Source: [Mycobacterium] fortunisiensis (lineage in GTDB: Bacteria > Actinomycetota > Actinomycetes > Mycobacteriales > Mycobacteriaceae). From it: a stretch of DNA of 64,000 nt. Where the stretch lies: assembly GCF_019050325.1 (NCBI RefSeq), contig NZ_VOMB01000027.1, forward strand, positions 299,150-363,149, written 5' to 3'. The position numbers were made by a program, and so were the translations under genes. Positions 11,924 to 21,138 of this stretch are shown here, one piece after another; the stretch's first letter is position 1, and every line of letters starts with the position of its first letter. A model generated the notes under the pieces. That model ran no database searches. It was not told where the DNA came from and saw only the letters and a list, made by a program, of their open reading frames with translations.

Positions 11924-12721
11924 GTGACACGAGACCATGGCGACCCGGGTGATGCCCCCTCGGCTCCTCCCCCACTGACGGAGGTGGCCCAGGGGGCACG
12001 TCCGTCTGCGGCCGAGGAAGCGCGCACCGTCGCCGCGTCGACGAACGCGGGCACCCTGGCCACACTCAGCGCCGACGGCGATCCGTGGGCGTCCTTCGTC
12101 ACCTACGGCCTGCTGGCCGGTGCCCCGGTGCTGTGCGTGTCGAACCTGGCCGAGCACGGCCGCAATCTCCTCGCCGACCCGCGGGCCAGCATCTCGATCG
12201 TGGCACCCGATTCCGGGTCGGATCCGTTGGCCAGCAGCCGCATCACACTGGCCGGGGTAGCCGAACGGCCCACCGGCGACGAACTGGCCGCGGCGCGGGC
12301 GGCCCATCTGGATGCGGTGGCAGCGGCCCGCTATTACGTCGACTTCAGCGACTTCTCCCTCTGGGTGCTGCGGGTGCAGCGGGTCCGCTGGGTCGGTGGG
12401 TACGGCCGAATGGACTCGACCAGCGGCGAGGCCTACACCGCCGCCGAGCCGGATCCGGTGGCGCCGCACGCCGCGGGCGCGGTCGAGCACCTCAACTCCG
12501 GGCATGCCGATTCGCTGGCCGAGATGGCCCGCACCCTCGGCGGCTACCCCGACGCCGACGTGGCCGTGTGTACCGGCGCCGACCGCTACGGCCTCGATCT
12601 GCGGGTCACCAGCGAGCGGGGAACCGCCTACACCCGGGTCGGCTATGCCGCGCCCCTGACGTCATACGGCGAGTTGCGGGCGGCCACAGTCGAGTTGGCC
12701 CGGCGCGCCCGGCAGGCCTGA
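11924..12721 (+). CDS. HugZ/PPOX-like flavin or heme-binding protein with DUF2470 domain
   Basis: A 265-residue protein. The N-terminal half is a pyridoxamine-5'-phosphate-oxidase-like split barrel (NAGTLATLSADGDPWASFV ... VSNLAEHGRNLLADPRASI). The C-terminal part (HAAGAVEHLNSGHADSL...) is the DUF2470 domain seen in HugZ/HutZ heme-degrading proteins. The family may be heme utilisation or F420/FMN redox. The GTG start has little SD, so translation is probably leaderless or weak. It is followed 44 bases later by the phosphoribosyltransferase gene on the same strand. Confidence 0.8.
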   Translation: MTRDHGDPGDAPSAPPPLTEVAQGARPSAAEEARTVAASTNAGTLATLSADGDPWASFVTYGLLAGAPVLCVSNLAEHGRNLLADPRASISIVAPDSGSDPLASSRITLAGVAERPTGDELAAARAAHLDAVAAARYYVDFSDFSLWVLRVQRVRWVGGYGRMDSTSGEAYTAAEPDPVAPHAAGAVEHLNSGHADSLAEMARTLGGYPDADVAVCTGADRYGLDLRVTSERGTAYTRVGYAAPLTSYGELRAATVELARRARQA

Positions 12722-12765
12722 GTCCAGGCAACTCGTCTCCCGCCCCGTGCAATACGATCGCGGGT

Positions 12766-13335
12766 ATGCCTGAGCGCCCGGATACCTGGCAAGCCGCCTT
12801 CGACCTGATCCGCACCCGCGGCTACGAACATCGTGAAGAGCCGTTCCGGTTGGCCAGCGGACAGCTCAGCCACGACTACATCGACGGCAAGTACGCCATC
12901 GACACCGGCGAGCGGATGGCGATCGTCAGCCGCGCGGTCGCCGATTTGGCCGCCGCCCGCGGCATCGAGTTCGACGCGGTCGGCGGGCTCACCATGGGCG
13001 CCGACCCGCTGGCCCACGGGGTGGCGATGGTGACCGGCAAGGCCTGGTTCTCGGTGCGCAAGGAGCAGAAGTCACGCGGGCGCGAGCAGTGGATCGAAGG
13101 GACCAGGCTGGAGCCGGGCACCCGGGTGCTGCTGGTCGACGACGTGATCAGCACCGGCGGTTCTACCGAGATCGCCTATGAGCGGGTCACCTCCGTGGGC
13201 GCCGTTGTCACCGGCGTCATCCCGATGGTCGACCGCGGCGACGTCGCCACCGGACGGTTCGCCGCGCGCGGGGTACCGTTCGCGGCCCTGGTCACCTATC
13301 GCGACCTGGGAATCGAACCGGTCAAAGATGTTTAG
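12766..13335 (+). CDS. Orotate phosphoribosyltransferase-like protein
   Basis: A 189-residue type I phosphoribosyltransferase. The PRPP-binding motif VLLVDDVISTGGST is clear, and GGLTMGADPLAHG and FSVRKEQKSRGREQWIEG match the orotate PRTase (PyrE) pattern including the flexible-loop lysines. It would condense orotate with PRPP in pyrimidine synthesis. No other pyr gene is nearby, so it may be a second PyrE paralogue with another base as substrate. ATG 12766 gives a family-typical length. A hairpin follows its stop. Confidence 0.85.
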   Translation: MPERPDTWQAAFDLIRTRGYEHREEPFRLASGQLSHDYIDGKYAIDTGERMAIVSRAVADLAAARGIEFDAVGGLTMGADPLAHGVAMVTGKAWFSVRKEQKSRGREQWIEGTRLEPGTRVLLVDDVISTGGSTEIAYERVTSVGAVVTGVIPMVDRGDVATGRFAARGVPFAALVTYRDLGIEPVKDV

Positions 13336-13343
13336 GGCCGACG

Positions 13344-13369
13344 TCTGAGCCTGCCGCCGGCGGCTCAGA
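13344..13369. terminator. Bidirectional hairpin between convergent genes
   Basis: TCTGAGCC and GGCTCAGA pair perfectly around a 10-base GC-rich loop. The element lies between the phosphoribosyltransferase stop and the ABC ATPase stop, with the right arm overlapping the latter. Its position suggests termination for both strands; there is no U-tract, as is common in mycobacteria. Confidence 0.6.
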
Positions 13370-14393
13370 TCACCAGTACCGGCGCCGATTCCAGGCCGAC
13401 GGTGACCGCCTCGCCGGGCTCGAAAGCCCGGGCCCGTGAGGTGGGCAGTTGCGCGTAGATCACCGTGTGATCCGGAAGCGTCAGATACACCCGCGACATC
13501 GGCCCCAGGAACACCACCGACGCCACTAGAACCCGTCCGGCCGGATCGGCACGGACCCGGACCGATTCGGGCCGCACCATCGCGGTACCCGGCCCGGCCG
13601 TCACCGAACCGCGGAGCGTCGGGACCTCGGTGCCGAGCAGCCGGGCCCACCCACTGCGCACTTGGGCGGGCACCTTGTTGTGCAGGCCGACGAATTCGGC
13701 GACGAACGGGGTGGACGGGCGGGCATAGAGTTCGGCCGGGGCCGCGAGCTGCTCGAGTTTGCCATGGCTCATCACGCCGACGCGGTCCGCAACGGCCAGC
13801 GCCTCTTCCTGATCGTGCGTGACGAACAACGTGGTGATGCCGACCTCCAGCTGGATCCGTCGGATCTCGTCACGCAACTGGGTACGCACCTTGGCATCGA
13901 GGGCCGACAGCGGCTCGTCGAGCAGCAGCACCCGCGGCTCGATGGCCAGCGCCCGGGCCAGTGCCACCCGCTGTTGCTCCCCGCCGGAGAGCTCGCCGGC
14001 GTACTTGTCTCTGTGCGCGCTCAGCCCCACCAGGTCCAGCATGTCCGCCGCTCGGGAAAGCCTGTGCCGCTTGGGCTTTCCACGCACCTTGAGGCCAAAG
14101 CCGACGTTGTCGGACACCGTCAGGTGCGGGAACAGGCTGTAGGCCTGGAACACCATGCCCATGTCACGTTTGTTTGCCGGCACCGCACTGATGTCGCGTC
14201 CGCCGACCAGCACCGCACCGGAGGTGGCCTCTTCGAGCCCGGCCAGGATCCGCAGCGCGGTGGTCTTGCCGCAGCCCGACGGTCCGAGCAACGCCACCAA
14301 CTCACCCGGGTGGATCGTCAGGCTCAACCCGTCGAGCGCGCTGACGTTGCCGTAGTCGCGGGTGAGGTCGCGAAGTTCGACGCCGGTACTCAA
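13365..14393 (-). CDS. ABC importer ATPase, PotA/FbpC-like
   Basis: A 342-residue ATP-binding subunit. Walker A GPSGCGKTT, signature LSGGEQQRVALARAL, Walker B VLLLDEPLSALD and the H-loop FVTHDQEEALAV are all present. The C-terminal part (after about residue 240) is a TOBE-type domain found in polyamine, iron and sulfate importers. Its start overlaps the permease stop by 4 bases. It energises the importer encoded upstream in the same minus-strand operon. Confidence 0.92.
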   Translation of the reverse strand: MSTGVELRDLTRDYGNVSALDGLSLTIHPGELVALLGPSGCGKTTALRILAGLEEATSGAVLVGGRDISAVPANKRDMGMVFQAYSLFPHLTVSDNVGFGLKVRGKPKRHRLSRAADMLDLVGLSAHRDKYAGELSGGEQQRVALARALAIEPRVLLLDEPLSALDAKVRTQLRDEIRRIQLEVGITTLFVTHDQEEALAVADRVGVMSHGKLEQLAAPAELYARPSTPFVAEFVGLHNKVPAQVRSGWARLLGTEVPTLRGSVTAGPGTAMVRPESVRVRADPAGRVLVASVVFLGPMSRVYLTLPDHTVIYAQLPTSRARAFEPGEAVTVGLESAPVLVI

Positions 14394-15172
14394 CCCTTGA
14401 CTCCTGACATCCGGCGGCGGCCCCGGGTCAGGGCGCCCAAGGCCAACAACAACACGAAGCCGAGCAGCAACGTGGCCAGCGAAGCCGCCACCGACGTGGG
14501 ACCGTCGCTCTTGCCGATCGCCACGATCTGGACCGGCAGGGTGTCGAAGCCGCTCAACGACGCGATGGTGTATTCGCCGAGCACCACCGCGATGGAAATG
14601 AAAGCCGCCGACAGGATTCCGGACCAGATGTTGGGGACGATCACTTTGGCGATCGTGGTGATCCAGCTCGCCCCGAGCGAGCGGGCGGCCTCCGAGAGGG
14701 TCTGCAACTCGATGGCGGCCAGGGCCGAATCCAGTGCGCGGTACGCGAACGGCAGCACCAGCACCACGTAGACAAAGGTCAGGGTGAGGGGCGACTCACC
14801 GAGAAGGTAAGTGACCCAGAGGTATACGTTGCGCAGTCCGACCACGATCACCAGCGCCGGGATCATCAACGGCAACAGGCACAGGAATTCGACGATGCCG
14901 CCGGCCCAGCGGGCCCGCAGCCGCACCCAGACCATCGTGGGCACCAGCAGGACCAGCATGACGGCCACGGTGAGCACCGCAAGCAGCAGCGAGACCACGA
15001 TCGCCTGGTACAGCGCCTCGTCGGCCACCAGGTTGCGCCAGGCCGCAGCGGTGCGGCCCCCGGCGATCACGTTGCGGGTGGAGAAATCGGCCATCGCGTA
15101 CAGCGGGAACAGGAAGAACAGGCCGAACAGCAGCCACAGTGCCGACCGGACAACCCGGTTCATCGCAGCCAC
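14390..15172 (-). CDS. ABC importer permease, PotC-like
   Basis: A 260-residue membrane protein with about six hydrophobic segments and the EAA-loop region SEAARSLGASWITTIAKVIVP that docks onto the ATPase. It overlaps the upstream permease gene by 13 bases and the ATPase gene by 4 bases. The pair of dissimilar permeases is typical of PotBC, FbpB-like and 2-aminoethylphosphonate importers. Confidence 0.9.
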   Translation of the reverse strand: MAAMNRVVRSALWLLFGLFFLFPLYAMADFSTRNVIAGGRTAAAWRNLVADEALYQAIVVSLLLAVLTVAVMLVLLVPTMVWVRLRARWAGGIVEFLCLLPLMIPALVIVVGLRNVYLWVTYLLGESPLTLTFVYVVLVLPFAYRALDSALAAIELQTLSEAARSLGASWITTIAKVIVPNIWSGILSAAFISIAVVLGEYTIASLSGFDTLPVQIVAIGKSDGPTSVAASLATLLLGFVLLLALGALTRGRRRMSGVKG

Positions 15173-16032
15173 CTTGCGGTCCGCCGCATCAGGACGTTGT
15201 AGGCGAGCATCACCACGGCCACCACCACGACCATCTCCAAGGCCAGCGCATAGGCGAATCCGGATTGCCCGAGCACCACCTCACTCGTCAGGGCGGCCCG
15301 GATCAGCAACGGCACAATCGGGCTGCCCTGGCTGACCAGCGCCGCCGCGGTGGCGTAGGCGGCAAAGGCGTTGGCGAACAACAACAATGCCGCCCCCAGA
15401 AAGGCCGGCGTCAACAACGGCACGGCCACGTCGCGCAGGTACTGCCAGCCAGAGGCGCCGAGACTCACCGCAGCCTCCCGCCATTGGGTGCGCAGCCCTT
15501 CCAACGCCGGCAGGAAGACGATGACCATGAGCGGGATCTGGAAGTAGGTGTAGACCAGGATCAGCCCGGGCAGCCCGTACAGCCAGCCGGAGCCGGCCAG
15601 ATCCCAGCCGAGATGCTCGGCCACCCACAGCGTCAACACCCCGTTGAGCCCGATCGTGGCAAGGAACGCGAAAGCCAGTGCCACCCCGCCGAACTGGGCC
15701 AGCACACTGCACAGCGCCAACACCGAACGCCGCAGCATCGACGCCGGCGGACTACTGACGATCAGCCAGGCCAGTACTGCACCGAACACCGCACCCAACA
15801 GCGCGGTGGAGGCCGACAGCACGATGCTCTTGCCCAGCGCCGACAGTGCGGTGCCGGTGAACAGTGCGGCGATCCGATCGAGCGAGAAGGAGCCGTCGGC
15901 GAAGAAGGCCATGACGATCACCGTGACCGTGGGAATGATCAGGAACACCGTCACCACGGCCACGAACGGCAGCAGTGGGAGGGCGTCGCGGAGGGCCGCC
16001 CGCGCTCGCCGAGCAGAGATCTGATCCGGCAT
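15160..16032 (-). CDS. ABC importer permease, PotB-like
   Basis: A 290-residue membrane protein with about six hydrophobic segments. The EAA-like loop (REAAVSLGASGWQYLRDVAVP) is in the expected place. It begins 9 bases after the substrate-binding protein gene and its 3' end overlaps the second permease. It forms the heterodimeric membrane channel with that protein. Confidence 0.9.
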   Translation of the reverse strand: MPDQISARRARAALRDALPLLPFVAVVTVFLIIPTVTVIVMAFFADGSFSLDRIAALFTGTALSALGKSIVLSASTALLGAVFGAVLAWLIVSSPPASMLRRSVLALCSVLAQFGGVALAFAFLATIGLNGVLTLWVAEHLGWDLAGSGWLYGLPGLILVYTYFQIPLMVIVFLPALEGLRTQWREAAVSLGASGWQYLRDVAVPLLTPAFLGAALLLFANAFAAYATAAALVSQGSPIVPLLIRAALTSEVVLGQSGFAYALALEMVVVVAVVMLAYNVLMRRTARWLR

Positions 16033-16041
16033 ACGTCTGGC

Positions 16042-17196
16042 CTAGCCGATCGCCTTGGCCCAGTTGTCGGACAGATACTCCTTGGCCGTGTCGGTTTGCT
16101 CCTGGGTCGGGACGGTCACCGGACCGTCGATGATCGGCAACTGGCCGAACGTCGCGCGGTCGGCCGTGCCGGCCAACAGCATCTTGTCCGCCCGCACCGG
16201 GCGGACACCGCCCTTGGCGTAGAGGTTCTGGCCTTCGTCGCTGAACAGGAACTCCTGCCACAGCCGGGCGGCCGCCGGATGCGGTGCGTCCTTGCTGATC
16301 GCCTGGTGGTAGTACCCGGCCACCAACGCCTCATGCGGCACCATCACCTGCCAGCCGGGCACCTTCTGACTTTCGGTGCCGTTGAGGTAGTTCCAGTCGA
16401 TCACCACCGGCGTCTGACCGGATTCGATGGTGGCCGGCGTCGGGTCGAGAGGCAGGAAGTTGCCCGCCTCGTTGAGCTTGGCGAAGAATTCGACGCCGGG
16501 GGCGATGTCGTCGGCGGACCCGCCTTGCGACACCGCCGCCATCACCACGCCCGCGAAGGCGGCGCCGGCCTGGGTGGGGTCGCCGTTGAGTGCGACCTTG
16601 CCGTGGTACTCGGGCTTGAGCAGGTCGTCGATGGCGGTGATCGGCGGCACCTTGGTGGAATCGAACCCGATGGACATGAAACCGCCGTAGTCGTTGACCC
16701 AGGTGCCGTCGGCATCCTTGAACTTCGGATCGATGTCGTCGAACACGGCTACCCGGTAGGGCGCGAACATCGACGTATTCGCCAGTGCCACCGACTGTCC
16801 GAGGTCGAAGACATCCGGCGCGGTGCTCTTGCCCTTCTGCTGGTTGGCTGCGTTGATCTCTTCCTGGCTCGACGCGTCGGGCTGCGCCGAGTTCACCGTG
16901 ATGCCGTACTTGTCCGAGAAGGCCTTGATGATCTCGCCATAGTTGGCCCAATCCGGCGGCAGCGCAATCACATTGAGCTCGCCTTCGGCCTTGGCCGCCT
17001 CGACGAGCTTGTCCATGCCACCGAAATCGGCTGCCGAGGTGGCCTCGGACACCTTGACCCCGGTGTCGGTCTTCGCGCCGGCGCCCTCTTTCTGCGGCGG
17101 GGCACACGCGGCCAGTCCCACGGTGACGAGGGCCGCGGCGCCCAGGGCGGATACCTTCGCGAACCTGGTATTGATCCTGGTTTTGATCACTGCCAA
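16042..17196 (-). CDS. ABC importer substrate-binding lipoprotein, family 1
   Basis: A 384-residue secreted lipoprotein, first gene of the four-gene importer operon. The N-terminus has a signal peptide with lipobox LAAC at about residues 28-31, so it should be anchored outside the membrane. The body (LNVIALPPDWANYGEIIKAF...) resembles the binding proteins for polyamines, iron(III) and 2-aminoethylphosphonate. The substrate cannot be fixed from sequence: polyamine, phosphonate, thiamine or iron are all possible. Confidence 0.88.
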   Translation of the reverse strand: MAVIKTRINTRFAKVSALGAAALVTVGLAACAPPQKEGAGAKTDTGVKVSEATSAADFGGMDKLVEAAKAEGELNVIALPPDWANYGEIIKAFSDKYGITVNSAQPDASSQEEINAANQQKGKSTAPDVFDLGQSVALANTSMFAPYRVAVFDDIDPKFKDADGTWVNDYGGFMSIGFDSTKVPPITAIDDLLKPEYHGKVALNGDPTQAGAAFAGVVMAAVSQGGSADDIAPGVEFFAKLNEAGNFLPLDPTPATIESGQTPVVIDWNYLNGTESQKVPGWQVMVPHEALVAGYYHQAISKDAPHPAAARLWQEFLFSDEGQNLYAKGGVRPVRADKMLLAGTADRATFGQLPIIDGPVTVPTQEQTDTAKEYLSDNWAKAIG

Positions 17197-17345
17197 ACCC
17201 TCCGGTGGTCAAGATGCGCCGTCGTGGCGCGACGGTTGCGCGAACCTGTCGCAGAAGTGAACGAGTCCGCAGCCAACGTGCACCGGCACCCTACCGCGAC
17301 GTCCGTGGGCGAGCCGGTCATTGTCAGGGCCGATAACATCGCGTG

Positions 17346-17819
17346 ATGACCGGTCCGGGCCGCGGCGGCGACATCGCCCACCCGTCGCGAGGGTTCGACG
17401 ACTTCGATCTGGAGGACTGGTCCTTCAAACCCGCTCCGGCGCCCTGGTATGCCACCCGTCCGGCCACGATCGCGCTGATCGCCGCCGCCCTGGCCGCAGC
17501 GGCGATCACGGTTTCGGTCGTGTTATTGCTGCTGCGGGATCCGGCACCAGCCGACGAGCCCAGACCGACAACGACACCGTCGTCGTCCCCGTCCCCGTCG
17601 GCCACCTCTGAGCCACCCTCACCTTCGCTGCGGGTCGGGGTGCCGCCGGCTCCGGCCGAGCCACCGCCCGCCCCGCCCGAGGAAACCGGGCAGGCCCCGG
17701 TGTACCGGCCCACCCACCGGCCGCGCCCCACCAAGAAGCCCGAGATCGGGGTGACCCGCACCCCGGTCACCCGCTCGCCGATCAGCGTGGCACCGCAACC
17801 GCGGCATCCCCGCAACTGA
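17346..17819 (+). CDS. Proline-rich single-pass membrane protein
   Basis: A 157-residue protein: acidic and aromatic N-terminus (about 1-40), one transmembrane segment (about 41-63, TIALIAAALAAAAITVSVVL), then an extracytoplasmic Ser/Pro/Thr-rich tail with PPAPPEE and RPTKKPEIG. GTG 17343 and ATG 17346 are adjacent in frame. This looks like a mycobacterial envelope protein of unknown function; the Pro/Ser tail could span the cell wall. It is divergent from the ABC operon. Confidence 0.65.
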   Translation: MTGPGRGGDIAHPSRGFDDFDLEDWSFKPAPAPWYATRPATIALIAAALAAAAITVSVVLLLLRDPAPADEPRPTTTPSSSPSPSATSEPPSPSLRVGVPPAPAEPPPAPPEETGQAPVYRPTHRPRPTKKPEIGVTRTPVTRSPISVAPQPRHPRN

Positions 17820-17850
17820 GCGGCGACACCGGCTGATTAGGGTGGCGGCC

Positions 17851-18267
17851 ATGACGGCCATCCGCAAGAGCCTCGCACGTCGGCGGCGTCCGCTCGCCGT
17901 AGCCGCCACCTTCGTAGCCGTCTGCGCCGCAGGTCAGGCAGCGATCGCACCCGCCTCGGCGGATTTCGACGTGCAGGGGTACGAGGCGTGTACCTCGACA
18001 GCGGCACCAGGCCCCGACCAGAACATCGACGCGATCGCCACGACCTGCTGTGTCGACAACGCGGGAGTGCCCACCCCCACCACCTACGGCGTGGGCTGCG
18101 TCGCACCCGTCGAGAATCCGCCGGAGGACTACCGGCCCACGATCGTCATGCCGAGCCGGCCCGCCCCGCCTGGTGAGGGCGAGGACCTGATCTACGACGA
18201 GCTGATGAAGCTGCCGCCGCTCCCGGATGACGGTGCGCTGCCCGACAACGTACCGCCGCCGCCCTGA
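17851..18267 (+). CDS. Small secreted protein, function unknown
   Basis: A 138-residue protein with an Ala-rich signal peptide (KSLARRRRPLAVAATF ... ASA, cleavage about residue 36). The mature part contains Cys residues in EACTST, TTCCVDN and VGCVAP and a proline-rich tail ending in PPPP. The start at ATG 17851 is preferred over GTG 17842. It lies 31 bases after the proline-rich protein and 34 before the PPOX gene. No family is recognised. Confidence 0.65.
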   Translation: MTAIRKSLARRRRPLAVAATFVAVCAAGQAAIAPASADFDVQGYEACTSTAAPGPDQNIDAIATTCCVDNAGVPTPTTYGVGCVAPVENPPEDYRPTIVMPSRPAPPGEGEDLIYDELMKLPPLPDDGALPDNVPPPP

Positions 18268-18301
18268 GACGTTGCCGGCGTCATCCACATAGTCTGGAGT
18301 G

Positions 18302-18733
18302 ATGGCTGATCTGGATGCCGCAAATCGGGCCGCCAAGCGATTTGCCACGGCACCCCTTGCCGTCCTCTCGACCCTGAGACCGGACGGCGCACCACATCTG
18401 GTCCCGGTGGTCTTCGCGGTGTACGGCGACGCCGAGGGCGCCACGATCTACACCGCGGTGGACGCCAAACCCAAGACCACGCAACGACTTCGCCGGTTGG
18501 CCAACATCGACAACGATGCCCGGGTCAGCCTGCTGGCCGACCACTACGGCGACGACTGGACGCAGCTGTGGTGGGTGCGTGCCGACGGACAGGCCGCGGT
18601 GCACCACGGCGGTGAGCAGATGGCCACCGGCTACGCGCTGTTACGCGCGAAATATCCGCAGTACGAGCGGATCGCGCTGAACGGTCCGGTGATCACCGTC
18701 CAGGTCACGCGCTGGGCGTCCTGGCAGGTGTGA
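18302..18733 (+). CDS. PPOX-class F420/FMN-dependent enzyme, Rv0121 family
   Basis: A 143-residue split-barrel protein (RFATAPLAVLSTLRPDGAPH ... HYGDDWTQLWWVRADG) of the Rv0121-type group within the pyridoxamine-phosphate-oxidase superfamily, whose members bind F420 or FMN; the substrate is unknown. In M. tuberculosis the homologue lies beside fusA2, as here, which supports the assignment. ATG 18302 is preferred to GTG 18299. Confidence 0.8.
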   Translation: MADLDAANRAAKRFATAPLAVLSTLRPDGAPHLVPVVFAVYGDAEGATIYTAVDAKPKTTQRLRRLANIDNDARVSLLADHYGDDWTQLWWVRADGQAAVHHGGEQMATGYALLRAKYPQYERIALNGPVITVQVTRWASWQV

Positions 18734-18754
18734 ACGGCTGGCTGGTTACCGGCA

Positions 18755-18783
18755 TCGTGCTGCGTCGGCGTCGTGCTGCGTCG
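18755..18783. repeat. Short direct repeat before fusA2
   Basis: TCGTGCTGCGTCG occurs twice with a 16-base offset in the 242-base gap before fusA2. The remainder of the gap shows no gene; the fusA2 promoter should lie here. Confidence 0.35.
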
Positions 18784-18975
18784 TTTTCCACCCCAGGGTC
18801 GTGCATCTGGTCGATGAGCAGCCACTGCGTAGAAACCGACGGTGAGCTTCCGGGTGTCCAGGCTGGCGGGGTCAGGGGCGCCATGAGCCTTGTGCTGTAG
18901 GTCACATCGGGGAATTGTGGATGGCAGGTCCGGCGGGCCGCAGCGGGGCGCCCCGGGGACTCCAGGAGGACTGCC

Positions 18976-21138
18976 ATGGCGGACAAGACCCACTCGGCCG
19001 GTAATGGAGCTGTACCCACCGCGGACAGTCCCGCGGCCATTCGCAACGTCGCTCTCGTCGGGCCGTCGGGCTCGGGGAAGACCACCCTGGTGGAGGCGCT
19101 GCTGGTGGCCGCGGGAGTGTTGAACCGTGCGGGATCGGTGGTCGACGGATCGACGGTGTGCGACTTCGACGAGGCCGAGATCGGCCAGCAGCGTTCGGTG
19201 GGCCTGGCACTGGCCCCGTTGCGGCACAACGGGATCAAGGTGAATCTCATCGACACTCCCGGCTACGCCGATTTCGTCGGGGAGCTGCGCGCCGGGCTGC
19301 GCGCCGCCGATTGCGCGTTGTTCGTCATCGCGGCCAACGAGGACGTCGACGAGCCGACGAAGGCGCTGTGGCAGGAATGCGCGGCGGTCGGCATGCCGCG
19401 CGCGGTGGTCATCACCAAGCTCGATCACGCCAGGGCCAACTACGCCAACGCGCTGGCCGGAGCCCAGCAGACCTTCGGCGACAAGGTGGCGCCGCTGTAC
19501 TTCCCGGCCGGGGAGGGGGTCATCGGGCTGCTCACCCGCACGCACTCCGAGTACGCCGGCGGAACGCGCACCACCCGGCCGCCCGACGGCACTTTCGACG
19601 ACGAGATCGCCGAACTGCGGGGCGCCCTGATCGAAGGGATCATCGAGGAGTCCGAGGACGAGACGCTGATGGAGCGCTATCTGGGCGGCGAGGAGATCGA
19701 CGAATCGGTGTTGATTGCCGACCTGGAGAAGGCCGTGGCCCGCGGCTCGTTCTTCCCGGCGATCCCGGTGTGCAGCGGGTCCGGGGTCGGCACGCTGGAG
19801 TTGCTGGAGGTCATCACCCGTGGCTTCCCGTCACCGCCCGAGCACCGGCTGCCCGAGGTGTTCGGTGTCAACGGCGCCTCCCGTAAGCCGATGGCGTGCG
19901 ATCCGTCCGGGCCGCTGCTGGCCGAGGTGGTGAAGACGACGTCGGATCCGTATGTCGGCAGGGTCAGCCTGGTCCGGGTGTTCTCCGGCACCATCAGGCC
20001 CGACGCCACCGTGCATGTGTCGGGCCATTTTTCTGCGTTCAACGGCTCGGTGGCCCCCGAGGGGTCGCACGGGCATGCAGATCATGACGAGGACGAGCGC
20101 ATCGGCACGCTGTCCTTCCCGCTGGGCAAGCAGCAGCGTCCGGCGCCGTCGGTGGTGGCCGGCGACATCTGCGCGATCGGCCGGCTCAGCCGCGCCGAGA
20201 CCGGAGACACGCTCAGCGACAAGGCCGATCCACTGGTGCTGCGTCCGTGGACGATGCCCGATCCGCTGTTGCCCGTCGCGGTGGCACCGCGGGCCAAGAC
20301 CGACGAGGACAAGCTCTCGGTCGGGTTGCAGCGATTGGCCGCCGAGGATCCGACGCTGCGTATCGAACAGAACCCCCAGACCCATCAGATCGTGCTGTGG
20401 TGCATGGGTGAGGCGCACGCGGGCGTGGTGCTCGACGCGCTGTCCCGGCGCTACGGGGTGTCGGTGGATACCGTCGAATTGCGGGTACCACTGCGGGAAA
20501 CCCTGCGCGGCAAGGCGAAAGGGCACGGCAGGCACGTCAAACAGTCCGGTGGCCACGGGCAGTACGCGGTGTGCGACATCGAGGTGGAACCGCTGCCGGA
20601 GGGCAGCGGGTTCGAGTTCGTCGACAAGGTCGTGGGCGGCGCCGTACCGCGCCAGTTCATCCCGAGCGTCGAGAAGGGCGTGCGGGCCCAGATGGAGAAG
20701 GGGGTCGGCGGTGAGCACGGGGATTCCGGTTATCCCGTGGTGGACATCCGGGTGACGCTGGTCGACGGCAAGGCGCACAGCGTCGACTCCTCGGATTTCG
20801 CGTTCCAGATGGCCGGCGGGCTGGCGCTGCGCGAGGCTGCCGCCGCGGCCGGAGTGAGCCTGCTCGAGCCGATCGCCGAGGTGACCGTGGTGGTGCCCGA
20901 CGACCTGGTGGGTGCGGTGATGAGCGATCTGGTCGGCCGGCGCGGCCGGGTACTGGGCACCGACCGGGCCGATGACGACCGGACGCTGGTGAAAGCCGAG
21001 ATCCCCGAGGTCGAGCTCACCCGTTACGCCATCGACCTGCGGTCACTGTCGCACGGAGCCGGGGCGTTCACCCGGGCCTTCGCCCGTTACGAGCCGATGC
21101 CCGAGGCCGCTGCGGCCCGGGCGCACCGCTCTGCTTAA
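18976..21138 (+). CDS. fusA2: Elongation factor G-like GTPase (EF-G2)
   Basis: A 720-residue translational GTPase-like protein. G1 is VGPSGSGKTTLVEAL instead of the AHIDAGKTT pattern, G3 is DTPGYADF, and G4 is TKLD instead of the usual NKxD. Domains II to V follow; domain IV contains GGHGQYAVCDIEVEP. A His/Asp/Glu-rich insertion (HGHADHDEDE) lies in domain II. An SD AGGAGG precedes the ATG. EF-G2 paralogues of mycobacteria have been described as ribosome-dependent GTPase-deficient or non-canonical; the altered G1/G4 fits that. The stop overlaps the convergent CMD gene (shared TTAA). Confidence 0.9.
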   Translation: MADKTHSAGNGAVPTADSPAAIRNVALVGPSGSGKTTLVEALLVAAGVLNRAGSVVDGSTVCDFDEAEIGQQRSVGLALAPLRHNGIKVNLIDTPGYADFVGELRAGLRAADCALFVIAANEDVDEPTKALWQECAAVGMPRAVVITKLDHARANYANALAGAQQTFGDKVAPLYFPAGEGVIGLLTRTHSEYAGGTRTTRPPDGTFDDEIAELRGALIEGIIEESEDETLMERYLGGEEIDESVLIADLEKAVARGSFFPAIPVCSGSGVGTLELLEVITRGFPSPPEHRLPEVFGVNGASRKPMACDPSGPLLAEVVKTTSDPYVGRVSLVRVFSGTIRPDATVHVSGHFSAFNGSVAPEGSHGHADHDEDERIGTLSFPLGKQQRPAPSVVAGDICAIGRLSRAETGDTLSDKADPLVLRPWTMPDPLLPVAVAPRAKTDEDKLSVGLQRLAAEDPTLRIEQNPQTHQIVLWCMGEAHAGVVLDALSRRYGVSVDTVELRVPLRETLRGKAKGHGRHVKQSGGHGQYAVCDIEVEPLPEGSGFEFVDKVVGGAVPRQFIPSVEKGVRAQMEKGVGGEHGDSGYPVVDIRVTLVDGKAHSVDSSDFAFQMAGGLALREAAAAAGVSLLEPIAEVTVVVPDDLVGAVMSDLVGRRGRVLGTDRADDDRTLVKAEIPEVELTRYAIDLRSLSHGAGAFTRAFARYEPMPEAAAARAHRSA

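Noticed and set aside
15139..17346. 735-codon open frame on the plus strand
   Set aside because: It is fully antisense to the ABC importer genes on the minus strand, which show clear domain motifs; high GC creates long shadow frames.
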